Positions 28,173 through 36,649 of a stretch of 64,000 nt of DNA are shown piece after piece. Source of the stretch: Clostridiales bacterium (lineage in GTDB: Bacteria; Bacillota; Clostridia; Christensenellales; Borkfalkiaceae). The stretch covers positions 62,001 through 126,000 of the forward strand of contig SVHG01000001.1 of the NCBI GenBank assembly GCA_015055965.1. The letters run 5' to 3'. The notes below the pieces were generated by a model. That model saw only the letters and a program-made list of their open reading frames with translations, had not been told where the DNA came from and did not search any database. Numbering within the stretch: position 1 is the stretch's first letter; every line of letters starts with the position of its first letter. A program made the position numbers and the translations under genes.

Positions 28173-28204
28173 ATTAAACGAAAGCATTTGGCTTTTTATT
28201 GGTA
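28173..28204 (-). promoter_or_regulatory. ECF-type autoregulatory promoter of the sigma operon
   Basis: TACCAATAAAA (28194-28204), 12 bp, TCGTTTAAT (28173-28181) on the minus strand. It matches the lipoprotein promoter at every one of the 20 box positions, while the spacers differ. Confidence 0.7.
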
Positions 28205-28266
28205 AATTAAAAAATATTTTTTATTAGTGGTTATAAGCAATCGCAAAATAACCCTTTTACATCTTT

Positions 28267-28295
28267 ATTATACACCTAAGATTTCTTTTTTTCAA
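28267..28295 (-). promoter_or_regulatory. sigma-A promoter of the ECF sigma operon
   Basis: Minus strand TTGAAA (28290-28295), 17 bp, TATAAT (28267-28272); it would supply basal sigma. Confidence 0.75.
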
Positions 28296-28340
28296 GTCTT
28301 TAAATATTGCTAAAGTATTTTTTATTTAGCGCTTTTTTAC

Positions 28341-28369
28341 TTGAAATTATAATCCTTTTGGTGTATAAT
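28341..28369 (+). promoter_or_regulatory. sigma-A promoter of the SulP transporter
   Basis: TTGAAA (28341-28346), 17 bp, TATAAT (28364-28369), about 25 nt leader with GAAGGA before ATG 28400. Confidence 0.85.
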
Positions 28370-28399
28370 AGCCTAGCAAAAAAACGAAGGAAAAAAATT

Positions 28400-29788
28400 A
28401 TGAAGGTATTTGAACCAAAGATTCTTACTCTTTTTAAAGAGTATTCCAAAAAACAGCTTTTATCAGATTTAATTGCCGGCGTTATAGTTGCAATAATAGC
28501 CTTACCGCTATCTATTGCGCTTGCGATTGCTTCCGGCGTTTCACCCGAAAAAGGGCTCTATACGGCGATTATCGCAGGTTTCGTTATTTCTTTACTTGGC
28601 GGAAGCAGGGTAAATATTAGCGGACCAACCGCCGCTTTTGCAACCATAGTTGCGGGTATAGTTTTTGACTTTGGGCTGGACGGATTAGTTATTGCAACCC
28701 TTCTTGCAGGCGCTATGCTTATTCTCTTAGGCATTTTAAGAGTTGGTACTTTAATTAAGTTTATTCCCAAGAGCATTACCGTTGGATTTACCGCAGGTAT
28801 TGCAGTTACGATAGTAATTGGGCAAATAAAGGACTTCTTAGGAATAACCTTTCCCCAAGGCACGCACGCGGTTGAAACGAGTGAAAAATTAACTGCTATA
28901 ATAAATAATATTTCAACGGTTAACTGGCTTGCTCTTTTGGTTGGCGCGCTTTCACTAGCAATACTTATTGCTTGGCCCAAGCTTTCTAAAAAAATCCCCG
29001 GTTCTTTAATAGCCGTTTTATTTGGAACTCTTTTAGTTCTTTTCACCGGCTTAGAGGTTTTTACCATTGGCGATTTATACACCATCAGCTCTGATTTACC
29101 CAAGTTTTCTTTTCCAAGCTTAACCGGCGAAAAGGTGGTTGCTCTTATTCCAAGCGCATTTACTATTGCGCTTTTAGCAGGTGTTGAATCACTTCTTTCT
29201 TGCGTTGTATCAGATAAAATGATAGATGATAAGCACAACCCCAATACGGAGCTTATTGCGCTTGGCGTTGGTAATATTTGTTCAGGGCTATTTGGCGGAA
29301 TACCCGCAACCGGCGCGATTGCAAGAACGGCGGCAAACGTTAGAAACGGCGGTAGAAGCCCCATTTCCGGAATGGTACACGCAATAGTGTTGCTTTTAGT
29401 GTTAGTGCTTTTAATGCCCTACGCTGCGCTTATTCCTATGCCCGTTATTGCTTCTATACTATTTATAGTTGCTTACAATATGAGCGAATGGCGTGAATTT
29501 TTACATATTATTAAGGAAAAGCATTGGGCAGACACCTTGGTTTTAGTTTTAACCTTCGTTCTTACCGTTGTTTTTGACTTAGTAGTTGCAATCATAACCG
29601 GTCTTATTCTTCATTACCTAATATTCTTTATTAGAAAGGGAATAACCGCTTACAAAAATAAAAAATCCCCTGCGATAATCGAAGAGGATTTAGCTTTAAA
29701 CGAGGTTATTGATCCCGAAGAAAAGGCGCTTGCCTTTGATAGCGTTGAAGGCCTACCCTTAAACCAAGACGATAACTCTGAATTATAA
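28400..29788 (+). CDS. SulP/SLC26-family anion transporter lacking a STAS domain
   Basis: This is a polytopic transporter of 462 residues with the SulP N-terminal signature LSDLIAGVIVAIIALPLSIALAIASG broken over about residues 17-42, ISGPTAAFATI, and GLFGGIPATGAIARTAANVRNGGRSPISG near residue 300. Substrates in the family are sulfate, bicarbonate, chloride or dicarboxylates; none can be chosen here. After the last helix there are only about 45 acidic residues where most relatives carry a STAS domain. The start is ATG 28400 after GAAGGA; an upstream frame from 28307 runs through the promoter and is not used. No carbonic anhydrase or sulfur-assimilation gene is adjacent. Confidence 0.9.
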   Translation: MKVFEPKILTLFKEYSKKQLLSDLIAGVIVAIIALPLSIALAIASGVSPEKGLYTAIIAGFVISLLGGSRVNISGPTAAFATIVAGIVFDFGLDGLVIATLLAGAMLILLGILRVGTLIKFIPKSITVGFTAGIAVTIVIGQIKDFLGITFPQGTHAVETSEKLTAIINNISTVNWLALLVGALSLAILIAWPKLSKKIPGSLIAVLFGTLLVLFTGLEVFTIGDLYTISSDLPKFSFPSLTGEKVVALIPSAFTIALLAGVESLLSCVVSDKMIDDKHNPNTELIALGVGNICSGLFGGIPATGAIARTAANVRNGGRSPISGMVHAIVLLLVLVLLMPYAALIPMPVIASILFIVAYNMSEWREFLHIIKEKHWADTLVLVLTFVLTVVFDLVVAIITGLILHYLIFFIRKGITAYKNKKSPAIIEEDLALNEVIDPEEKALAFDSVEGLPLNQDDNSEL

Positions 29789-29804
29789 AATCAACAAAAA
29801 ATCG

Positions 29805-29824
29805 CCCTATAACGCGATTAACTG
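29805..29824 (+). repeat. 3'-end motif copy (after SulP)
   Basis: CCCTATAACGCGATTAACTG, sense orientation, 17 bp after the stop codon; AATCG and CGATT around it can pair. Confidence 0.55.
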
Positions 29825-29849
29825 TAATTTCAACTCATTAACGACACAA

Positions 29850-29878
29850 AAAATCCGAGGCTAAAAACCTCGGATTTT
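29850..29878. terminator. bidirectional terminator between convergent genes
   Basis: AAAATCCGAGG, loop CTAAAAA, CCTCGGATTTT. It serves SulP (plus) and the Cys-rich peptidase-like gene (minus). Confidence 0.9.
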
Positions 29879-29892
29879 GTTTTGTTTATCTT

Positions 29893-31113
29893 TTAACTTA
29901 TCTGAGGCACTTCCCCACGCGGATAAAATTGAAGTGTATCATTAAAGTAAGCTTCTTTATCTTCCTCTACTAATACAACGCATCCGTTTGAGAGTACGTA
30001 GCTTCCGTTAACGCTTACTAGCGGTGCTAATTCAATACTGAACACTCCACCTATACCACCTATTCCTCCGCCTAATACTATATGCTCACAGGCTATACAA
30101 TAGGTTAAATTGTCTGCATCAAATACGTGTGGTGATGTTTCTGCATATACGCATATAGTACATGATCTTGAATGTAAATTATTATTTAAATAACTATATG
30201 ACCAATTATGGTTAATATGTTGAAGACACACAGTACAAAAACCGCTTGAATTAATTACATGTGATTCATTTGTTTGATATTCACAATTTAAACAACTTGT
30301 TTTGTGATTATGTTTATCTAAATACGAATAACTATAATTGTGATTTGTTGTTACATATTCCCCACAAGCACAATATGCCCTATGCTGAGAATTATCTAAA
30401 TTTTCATATGTATTTGTGTAACTATGATTAATATGCCGTCTATAAAACTTCACATATTCAGCATAATCGTCTAAAATAATAGATGTGTTATACACATAAG
30501 GACATTGATCCCCTCGATGCCTATATAAAGGATAACTTCCCCATTTTGACTCAACTTGAACTAAATTAGCATTCCCACATATGTTATTACTGCTACCATT
30601 AAAAACTTGAACCACTATTCCCGAGTGAATATTTATATCATCGCTTATATCAATTGTTCCATTATCCGTAAAATAACAAATAATATCACCTACTATAGGC
30701 GTATCCACTTCAATATAACTTTTATCACTATAATATCCTGAGGGGTCATTCATCCAATACTCATTTGTGCTCGTATTTTGGCTATACCATGCGTATGAAT
30801 GACAATTGTAATTAATTGTCGCCTCAGATATATATTCTGCATTTGGAAACAATTCAGTTATTTCTTCCCTAATGGCATTTTTTTCAAAATCTAAATATTC
30901 ATAAATATCGTAATAATTGAAGACCGTTACCGGAGTTTGATTAGGAGTAAAAACGGTATAGTATCCGCCTCCTTGCCATGATTTATATTCATATGTAAAA
31001 TCACTAGGATCAATAAGCTCATCTGCTTTTACCCTTAAAGGAGCATTTAAGCAAAAGCTAAATGATAACATTAATATTGCAAGGCATATGATGGTATTTT
31101 TATAAATTTTCAT
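29893..31113 (-). CDS. secreted papain-fold (NlpC/CHAP-like) cysteine peptidase candidate with CxxC repeats
   Basis: A signal peptide (about residues 1-30, cut near VKA) precedes a domain with NCHSYAWY (Cys104), GDIICYF, HSGIVVQV (His163) and VQVESKWG (Glu188). This is the Cys, His, polar-residue order of papain-like NlpC/P60 and CHAP enzymes. Residues 228-345 form about four short repeats with paired cysteines and histidines (CACGEY, CLNCEY, CTVC, CTIC), like those in OppA. A Gly-rich stretch and a conserved-looking tail follow. GGAGG is 13 bp from the ATG, and an out-of-frame ATG at 31123 lies between. It follows a lipoprotein gene by 28 bp; the same pair occurs decayed upstream. Confidence 0.6.
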   Translation of the reverse strand: MKIYKNTIICLAILMLSFSFCLNAPLRVKADELIDPSDFTYEYKSWQGGGYYTVFTPNQTPVTVFNYYDIYEYLDFEKNAIREEITELFPNAEYISEATINYNCHSYAWYSQNTSTNEYWMNDPSGYYSDKSYIEVDTPIVGDIICYFTDNGTIDISDDINIHSGIVVQVFNGSSNNICGNANLVQVESKWGSYPLYRHRGDQCPYVYNTSIILDDYAEYVKFYRRHINHSYTNTYENLDNSQHRAYCACGEYVTTNHNYSYSYLDKHNHKTSCLNCEYQTNESHVINSSGFCTVCLQHINHNWSYSYLNNNLHSRSCTICVYAETSPHVFDADNLTYCIACEHIVLGGGIGGIGGVFSIELAPLVSVNGSYVLSNGCVVLVEEDKEAYFNDTLQFYPRGEVPQIS

Positions 31114-31141
31114 TATTATTCATATACCTCCTAATTTAAAG

Positions 31142-31615
31142 TTAAAATAATTGTTTTAAAATATTCATATCTATCGGTGTTGTTGATTTATACCAATATC
31201 TTGAAGAAACTTCAATTCCAAGTATATTATATTTTGAAAAATCATATATATAACCTTCTTTATCAATGTAATAACTTGCACCACTAAGCATGTCGTCATT
31301 TTCCAGTGCAAAAATTATAGTGCTAAAGTATAATAAATCTTCTTGCGAGTAATGTTGATTTTCTTTTGAGCTATGCTTTTCAAGCTCAACATTTGATATT
31401 AATTCCTTTAGTTTGTTTAAATTCTCTTCTCCTTCAATTTTTTCTACCACACTACTAAAAGGGGAAGAATGATAGAAAACACAATTGTATCCTTCACCTC
31501 CATCCTTTTTTATTTGATTTTCAAGCGTAATGATTGAATCACTACACCCCATAACAGTCAAAATGAAAGTAAACACCATAAACAACATAAATATTTTCTT
31601 GAATAATTTTGCCAT
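31142..31615 (-). CDS. lipoprotein A (partner of the cysteine peptidase-like gene)
   Basis: The lipoprotein has 157 residues with lipobox VMGC (Cys23) and no family I recognise. The start is ATG 31615, six bases after GGAGG; the frame upstream of it runs through the promoter. The signal region (KLFKKIFMLFMVFTFILTVMGC) closely matches lipoprotein B at 32142-32789, while the mature parts have diverged. It is transcribed directly before the peptidase-like gene. A lipoprotein paired with a secreted enzyme could be an inhibitor, an immunity protein or a surface anchor; nothing in the sequence decides. Confidence 0.65.
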   Translation of the reverse strand: MAKLFKKIFMLFMVFTFILTVMGCSDSIITLENQIKKDGGEGYNCVFYHSSPFSSVVEKIEGEENLNKLKELISNVELEKHSSKENQHYSQEDLLYFSTIIFALENDDMLSGASYYIDKEGYIYDFSKYNILGIEVSSRYWYKSTTPIDMNILKQLF

Positions 31616-31694
31616 AATAAACCTCCATTTTTTATTAAAAGACTTCATTATTTTATGCTGATAAAAAAACAATACAGTTCTTTCTACCCTTATA

Positions 31695-31723
31695 ATAATA
31701 GCATAAGTAAAAACTCTTGTCAA
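31695..31723 (-). promoter_or_regulatory. sigma-A promoter of the lipoprotein A cassette
   Basis: Minus strand TTGACA (31718-31723), 17 bp, TATTAT (31695-31700). ATTGACA is shared with the promoter of lipoprotein B. Confidence 0.75.
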
Positions 31724-31794
31724 TACTTTGCTGAAAATAATATTTAAAGGAAATTTCAAGATGTGCAATAAAGATAGAAAAACTCTATCCGCGC

Positions 31795-32152
31795 CTTGAA
31801 CGATGATATTCTGAAGGGGCATTACTCCAATATTCATTTACATCCACATCTTGGCTATACCATGCATAGGAATGACAATTATATTGTTTAGTAGCTTCTG
31901 ATATATATTGCATTTGGGAACAAACTTTGAATGCTATCTTTTACATATTCCTTTTCTAGACTAGAATAGTCATAAATATCATAAAGATTATAAACTGTTA
32001 GTTAAATGCCTAAAATCACTTTGTGAAAAATATTCATAGCCTGTTTAAACGGTAGTATCTGCACTAACAGTAAATTTTACTGCGTTTTTAGGAATAAACG
32101 TAAAAGCAAGTAAGAAGCATAACAAAAAACATTTCACTCGTTTAAGTTTCAC
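31795..32152 (-). pseudogene. decayed copy of the secreted cysteine peptidase-like gene (N-terminal part)
   Basis: The minus strand opens with GTG 32152 behind GGAGGAAAT and encodes an intact signal-peptide-like segment, then hits a stop after about 35 codons. Beyond it the DNA clearly matches the 29893-31113 gene, for example the segments equivalent to 30774-30850 (TTGGCTATACCATGC and GATATATATT) and 30895-30925, but with frameshifts and stops. The match fades near 31795, before the catalytic histidine region. It overlaps the end of lipoprotein B by 11 bp, so the pair was once translationally coupled. Confidence 0.75.
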
Positions 32153-32789
32153 TACTATTTCCTCCTATAATTATTAAATTTTCTTTTAAAAAGTTTTCGT
32201 AATATTCATCATCAGCTTTATCAGGTGAATAAATATAATCACCAACTAACAAGTTGCCTTGATAAATTCGTATTGCTCTATTGAAAACATCGGTTGAATC
32301 CTCTATTATAACGTGTTTAAAAGTTAACGGCTTATTAATATCATTAATCGGGTAGGCATAATAGTAGTGACGGCTAGTATATTGAGAAGCACCATCTGCA
32401 CCACATTTTCTAAATTGTTTTGGAGCATTGGGATCATAAACAGAATCGCCGTAAACCGATATTCGAGCGTTCAATTGCAGTCCATTTTCATCTAAGTTGT
32501 ACGAAAAAGCATAACTGGGTGGACCATACGTTGGATTATACTCTCTATAAAAATTTTCAGTATTTAAAACAAAATAATAAACGTTGTTAAATAATGGATT
32601 CGCAGTAGCATACGCTTGCAAATCACTAATCCTTTCAAATTTAAATATTTCTTCATTTGCTGTAGGATATATTTCCACTTTACTTATTTTTTCTTTTTCT
32701 AATTTATTCAATGCTTCACAACCAAAAGCAGAAAAAATGAAAGTAATCACCATAAATAAAACGAATAACTTATTTAGTGATTTTACCAT
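32142..32789 (-). CDS. lipoprotein B (paralogue of lipoprotein A)
   Basis: The lipoprotein has 215 residues with lipobox AFGC (Cys24) and GGAGGAAAAAAAT before the start. The mature region is rich in Tyr, Asn and Asp, with two further cysteines at most, and matches no family I know. The first 24 residues match lipoprotein A almost position for position; the rest does not align by eye. The peptidase-like gene that should follow it is a pseudogene. If the lipoprotein neutralises the enzyme, its survival after loss of the enzyme is what one would expect. Confidence 0.65.
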   Translation of the reverse strand: MVKSLNKLFVLFMVITFIFSAFGCEALNKLEKEKISKVEIYPTANEEIFKFERISDLQAYATANPLFNNVYYFVLNTENFYREYNPTYGPPSYAFSYNLDENGLQLNARISVYGDSVYDPNAPKQFRKCGADGASQYTSRHYYYAYPINDINKPLTFKHVIIEDSTDVFNRAIRIYQGNLLVGDYIYSPDKADDEYYENFLKENLIIIGGNSSET

Positions 32790-32867
32790 ATTTTTTTCCT
32801 CCTTTATATGATATTAAATTTACACTTATTTATTAAAATAAATAAACTTTAATCCTGTTGCATTTAC

Positions 32868-32896
32868 ATTATAACACTACAAATATGCTATGTCAA
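32868..32896 (-). promoter_or_regulatory. sigma-A promoter of lipoprotein B
   Basis: Minus strand TTGACA (32891-32896), 17 bp, TATAAT (32868-32873). Confidence 0.8.
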
Positions 32897-32949
32897 TACT
32901 AATTTTTATTTTCTGTTTAAAATAAAAAACACAAAATAAGCATTTATAA

Positions 32950-32980
32950 AAAAATCCTATTCGTGCTGAATAGGAATTTT
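32950..32980 (-). terminator. terminator of the DUF4867 gene
   Basis: TCCTATTC (32955-32962), loop GTGCT, GAATAGGA (32968-32975), with A/T runs on both sides. Confidence 0.85.
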
Positions 32981-32987
32981 TAAAAAG

Positions 32988-33596
32988 TTATTTATTTAAA
33001 GTTAGGTTTTCGCCCTTTAGTCCGGGGAATGCGCCGTTTTTTGCTTCGTTAGAATCCGGATGAGCAATTAGCCATTTGTTGCTACCCCAAAGCAGGGGAC
33101 ATTCTGCCCCTTCAGGCTTTTCGTAATTAGTACCCTTAGGTAAAATTATTGCAATTTGGAAGCCCTTTCCATCAACGCCCCAAGGCGCGTAATGAAGGGT
33201 TGTTGCGTAAATTTCAACTGCAAAGCCTGCGGGAAGTAAAAATGCCTTTGCCTTTGAAGTATCGTAAGTGCCTTCAACGATATCTTGCATTTTTCCAAGC
33301 ACTAAAATACAATCGGTAGGGCCAACGTTAATTTCACTGCTCTTGTGATATTCAAGCGCGTTAAGCGTGCAGTTATGACCGTTGCAGTAGCCAACCTGAA
33401 TTGGCATTCCGCCGTACATATTAATTTCTAAAAATCTTTTAACCTCTAACTCTTCAAACTCTTTAATAGAGGGGCGGTAAACAACGCCCTCCGGACATTC
33501 GGTTTGTTTTAAAAGCTCTAATAGCTTACTGTAATCTGCTTTAGCAGGTCTACCGTAGTCTTTAAATTCTTCATCAAAAACGGAATAAATTTTCAT
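32988..33596 (-). CDS. DUF4867 family protein
   Basis: The protein has 202 residues, no signal peptide and no membrane helix. The order MKIYSVFDEEFKDYG, FLEINMYGGMPIQVGYCNGHN, LNALEYHKSSEINV, LPAGFAVEIYATTLHYAPW and WLIAHPDS fits what I remember of DUF4867, a cupin-like family. The several conserved His and Glu residues (YCNGHN, EYHKSSE, LHYAPW) could bind a metal, as in cupins. The biochemical role is not established to my knowledge; in other genomes the family often sits with sugar metabolism genes, which is not the case here. Confidence 0.7.
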   Translation of the reverse strand: MKIYSVFDEEFKDYGRPAKADYSKLLELLKQTECPEGVVYRPSIKEFEELEVKRFLEINMYGGMPIQVGYCNGHNCTLNALEYHKSSEINVGPTDCILVLGKMQDIVEGTYDTSKAKAFLLPAGFAVEIYATTLHYAPWGVDGKGFQIAIILPKGTNYEKPEGAECPLLWGSNKWLIAHPDSNEAKNGAFPGLKGENLTLNK

Positions 33597-33630
33597 AATA
33601 ATTTCTCCTTATATTGCACTTTAAAGTGCC

Positions 33631-33652
33631 TTTAATCGCCTTATAGGGGGAT
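33631..33652 (-). repeat. 3'-end motif copy (after trkH)
   Basis: Minus strand ATCCCCCTATAAGGCGATTA, beginning 3 bp past the trkH stop codon and in the sense orientation. Confidence 0.55.
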
Positions 33653-33654
33653 TT

Positions 33655-35109
33655 TTACTTTTTACGCCACGTACCGGGGAAGAATAAAACAAGCATTGGG
33701 AATATTTCTAATCTGCCGGCAAGCATATCAAAAATATAAACCAGCTTTGCCCAAGAAGAAAAGAATGCAAAGTTACCTGTTGGGCCAACTGCGCCAAGAC
33801 CGGGACCAACGTTATTAATGGTTGCCGCAACAGATGTAAAGGCTACTTCAAACGAAGGGCATTCAAAGGAAACCAGTAGCATAGAAACAATGTAAATAAT
33901 AATATACGCCATTATGAATGCGTTTATAGAACGAACGGTATCTTCTTCTACTATTCGCTTATCTAAAGAAATCTTTTTAACCTGGTGGGGATGAATCATT
34001 CTTTTTACTTCATGCCCTGCGCCTTTAGATAAAACCAGCACTCTTGAAACCTTAATACCGCCACCCGTACTGCCTGCGCACGCGCCAACTAACATCATGC
34101 CAACTAAGATACACTTAGAAAATATCGGCCACAAATCAAAGTCTGCCGCAACGAGGCCGGTTGTAGAAATAACCGAAGCCACCGAAAAGGCTGTATACCT
34201 TATACCTTCGCCAAGGGTGTATCCTTGAGTTCCCGTTGCTAAGAGGTTAAGAACGATTAAAACTATTGCGCCGGTTACTATATAAATAAACAAACGAACC
34301 TCTGCGTTAAAAATTTCCCTTAGCTTACCGCGACCGATTAGGTAATAAGAGTTAAAGTTAATTGAAAATACTAGCATAAACACCGTTGCTATAATTTGAA
34401 CGTAAGGGGTGTTACTTGCTAAGCTATCTCCCTTAATATAAAAACCGCCCGTTCCCGCAATAGAGAATGAAAGATTTAACGCCTCAAATACCCCCATACT
34501 ACCGTCTAACAGTAAAAACACGAATAGCGTTACGGTTATAATTAGGTATATACTGTAAAGTATTTTAGCGGTATTTTTTACCTTAGGCACTAGCTTTCCA
34601 ACCGTTGGGCCCGGGCTTTCCGCCTTCATTAAATACATATTACGCGCGCCACTTAAGGGCAAGAACGCCATAATAAATACTAAAACACCCATACCGCCAA
34701 TCCAATGGGTAAAGCTACGCCATAATAATAGGCATTTTGCCATGCCTTCTATTTGATCGCCATAAAGAACGGTTGAGCCGGTTGTGGTAAAACCGGATAC
34801 CGTTTCAAAAAGCGCATCTATAAAGCTTGGGATTGCGCCCGATATAAAAAAGGGCAAGCAACCAAAAATACTCATTACGATCCAGCTTAAAGCAACTATT
34901 ACGAAGCCTTCTTTTGCATAAATAGTATCCTTTTTGGGCTTTTTCCAAACACAAAGCAAGCCTAAAACCGCACATAGGGCTATGCAGGTTAAGAATACGA
35001 AAAATTCCTTTTCCCAATATACTACCGCCGTTATTAGGGGAATTACAAAGAATATCGCTTCAAATAACAGAAGCCAGCCAACCGTTCTTCTTATAATTTG
35101 AAAATTCAT
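33655..35109 (-). CDS. trkH: potassium uptake channel TrkH
   Basis: The 484-residue membrane subunit of the Trk/Ktr potassium system has the four P-loop units, recognisable by GFTTTGSTVL (about 105), AGTGGFYIKG (about 215), ISTTGLVAADFD (about 310) and NNVGPGLGAVGPTGNF (about 435), with 8-10 helices. Start ATG 35109 follows AAAGGAT and lies 4 bp after the trkA stop; the in-frame start at 35154 would sit inside trkA. Its partner TrkA is the gene immediately upstream. Confidence 0.94.
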   Translation of the reverse strand: MNFQIIRRTVGWLLLFEAIFFVIPLITAVVYWEKEFFVFLTCIALCAVLGLLCVWKKPKKDTIYAKEGFVIVALSWIVMSIFGCLPFFISGAIPSFIDALFETVSGFTTTGSTVLYGDQIEGMAKCLLLWRSFTHWIGGMGVLVFIMAFLPLSGARNMYLMKAESPGPTVGKLVPKVKNTAKILYSIYLIITVTLFVFLLLDGSMGVFEALNLSFSIAGTGGFYIKGDSLASNTPYVQIIATVFMLVFSINFNSYYLIGRGKLREIFNAEVRLFIYIVTGAIVLIVLNLLATGTQGYTLGEGIRYTAFSVASVISTTGLVAADFDLWPIFSKCILVGMMLVGACAGSTGGGIKVSRVLVLSKGAGHEVKRMIHPHQVKKISLDKRIVEEDTVRSINAFIMAYIIIYIVSMLLVSFECPSFEVAFTSVAATINNVGPGLGAVGPTGNFAFFSSWAKLVYIFDMLAGRLEIFPMLVLFFPGTWRKK

Positions 35110-35113
35110 AAGC

Positions 35114-36475
35114 TTAATCCTTTTGTAAAACGTCCGTAATATCGTGAAGCGCAAGGTTTGCAGTTATTACTATAACGGTATCGCCCTGCTTAATCATGCT
35201 ACTGCCACGGGGAATCATAACCTCTTTTCCGCGGGTGATGGAAGCAACTAACACGTTTTCTTTAAACTTCAAATCACTTAAAGGAACGTTGCATATTGGC
35301 GAATTTTCCTTGATTATAAACTCTGCCGCTTCTACCTTATCTTGAATGATATTGTAAAGTCTTTCTATATTACTGCCTTCAGAGTTCTGCGTTGCCCTAA
35401 CGAACCTTAAAATCATATCTGAGGTTATGTTCTTGGGGCAAATTACCGCTTCTAAATCTAGCTTGGAAAGAACCTGATCGTAGTCCGTTCTGCCAATTTT
35501 TGTTACTAGCTTGCAAGCGGAAATATCCTTACAGAAAAGTGAAAGTAAAATATTATCCTCGTCGTGGGGAAGAAGTGAAACGAATGCATCTACGTTTTCT
35601 ACCCCCTCTTCAAGCAATAGCTCTTTGTTTAAGCCGTCGCCGTGAATAACGTTAACCTTTTTCCAATCGTTAGAAAAGCTTTCGCAAAGGGCTAAATCCC
35701 TTTCTATAACGGTAAGCTTTATACCTGAACGGTCTAAAATACCGCATAAATAGTGGGTTATTGCGCCTGCGCCAACAATTATGGCGTTATGGATTACGTC
35801 CCCCTTATAATCTATCTTACCAAAGAATTCGTTAGCCTGCTTGGGCGTGCCTATTATGGAAACTATATCCTTTTCTTCAAACACGAAATCGCCTTTTGCA
35901 ATAAACGCCTTTTCACCCCTTTCTACAGAGCAAACTAAAACGTCTACCTTTAGCTTTGCTATTATTTCACGCACGGATGAGCCAACCAGCTTGCAATGCT
36001 TTGGAACTTTAAACTTAATTAGATTTACCCTACCCCTTGCAAAGGGCTCTACCTTTAACGCAGAGGGGAAGCGCAATACTCTTGAAATTTCTTCAGCTGC
36101 GGCATATTGTGGGTTTATAACCATTGCAAGACCAAGCTGTTCCTTTAAATAGGGGGCGTCTGCGCTATATTCGGGGTTTTTAACCCTTGCTATAGTTTGG
36201 CAGTTACCTTCCTTCTTAGCTATCATACAGCAAAGAAGGTTAAGCTCGTCTGAATTAGTTACGGCAATAAAAAGTTGTGCGCTTTCTATACCCGCTTCAC
36301 GCAAGGTGCTTTGCTTTGCGCCGTTACCTACTACCCCCATAACGTCTACCTTATTGGTTATTTCCGTTACCTTTGCGGGCGATAAATCTACTACGGTTAC
36401 TTCATTCCCATCGTTATTAAGCTTTTCTGCAAGGGTTAAGCCTACCCTTCCGCATCCAACGATAATTATCTTCAT
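35114..36475 (-). CDS. trkA: potassium uptake regulatory NAD-binding protein TrkA
   Basis: This 453-residue cytosolic gating subunit has two tandem RCK units. Each has a Rossmann RCK_N (MKIIIVGCGRVGLTLAEKL at residue 1, and NAIIVGAGAITHYLC near 230) followed by an RCK_C. The second nucleotide motif has a less strict Gly pattern (GAGAIT), so the two sites may differ in affinity. It binds the cytoplasmic face of TrkH and gates it by NAD(H) or ATP/ADP binding. It heads the trkA-trkH operon. Confidence 0.95.
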   Translation of the reverse strand: MKIIIVGCGRVGLTLAEKLNNDGNEVTVVDLSPAKVTEITNKVDVMGVVGNGAKQSTLREAGIESAQLFIAVTNSDELNLLCCMIAKKEGNCQTIARVKNPEYSADAPYLKEQLGLAMVINPQYAAAEEISRVLRFPSALKVEPFARGRVNLIKFKVPKHCKLVGSSVREIIAKLKVDVLVCSVERGEKAFIAKGDFVFEEKDIVSIIGTPKQANEFFGKIDYKGDVIHNAIIVGAGAITHYLCGILDRSGIKLTVIERDLALCESFSNDWKKVNVIHGDGLNKELLLEEGVENVDAFVSLLPHDEDNILLSLFCKDISACKLVTKIGRTDYDQVLSKLDLEAVICPKNITSDMILRFVRATQNSEGSNIERLYNIIQDKVEAAEFIIKENSPICNVPLSDLKFKENVLVASITRGKEVMIPRGSSMIKQGDTVIVITANLALHDITDVLQKD

Positions 36476-36489
36476 TTAAAAGACTCCTT

Positions 36490-36546
36490 AAAGAAAAGCT
36501 TTGCTTTTCTACCCTATATATTACACCAATTAACAATAAAAATCAA
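36490..36546 (-). promoter_or_regulatory. promoter and leader hairpin of trkA
   Basis: Minus strand TTGATT (36541-36546), 17 bp, TAATAT (36518-36523). Downstream AGAAAAGC and GCTTTTCT (about 36492-36511) form a leader hairpin. Confidence 0.65.
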
Positions 36547-36649
36547 TTACTTTTTCTACCTTTTAAATAACATTTTTATTTAACGGTTTTCCTTTTTTAG
36601 TCATATTTTGACTATTAAACTTATAAGACTTAAATCTATGATTTAGCGA

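Noticed and set aside
28558..29364. Long minus-strand frame opposite the SulP gene (268 residues)
   Set aside because: The plus strand encodes an evident SulP protein; the antisense frame follows from its codon use.
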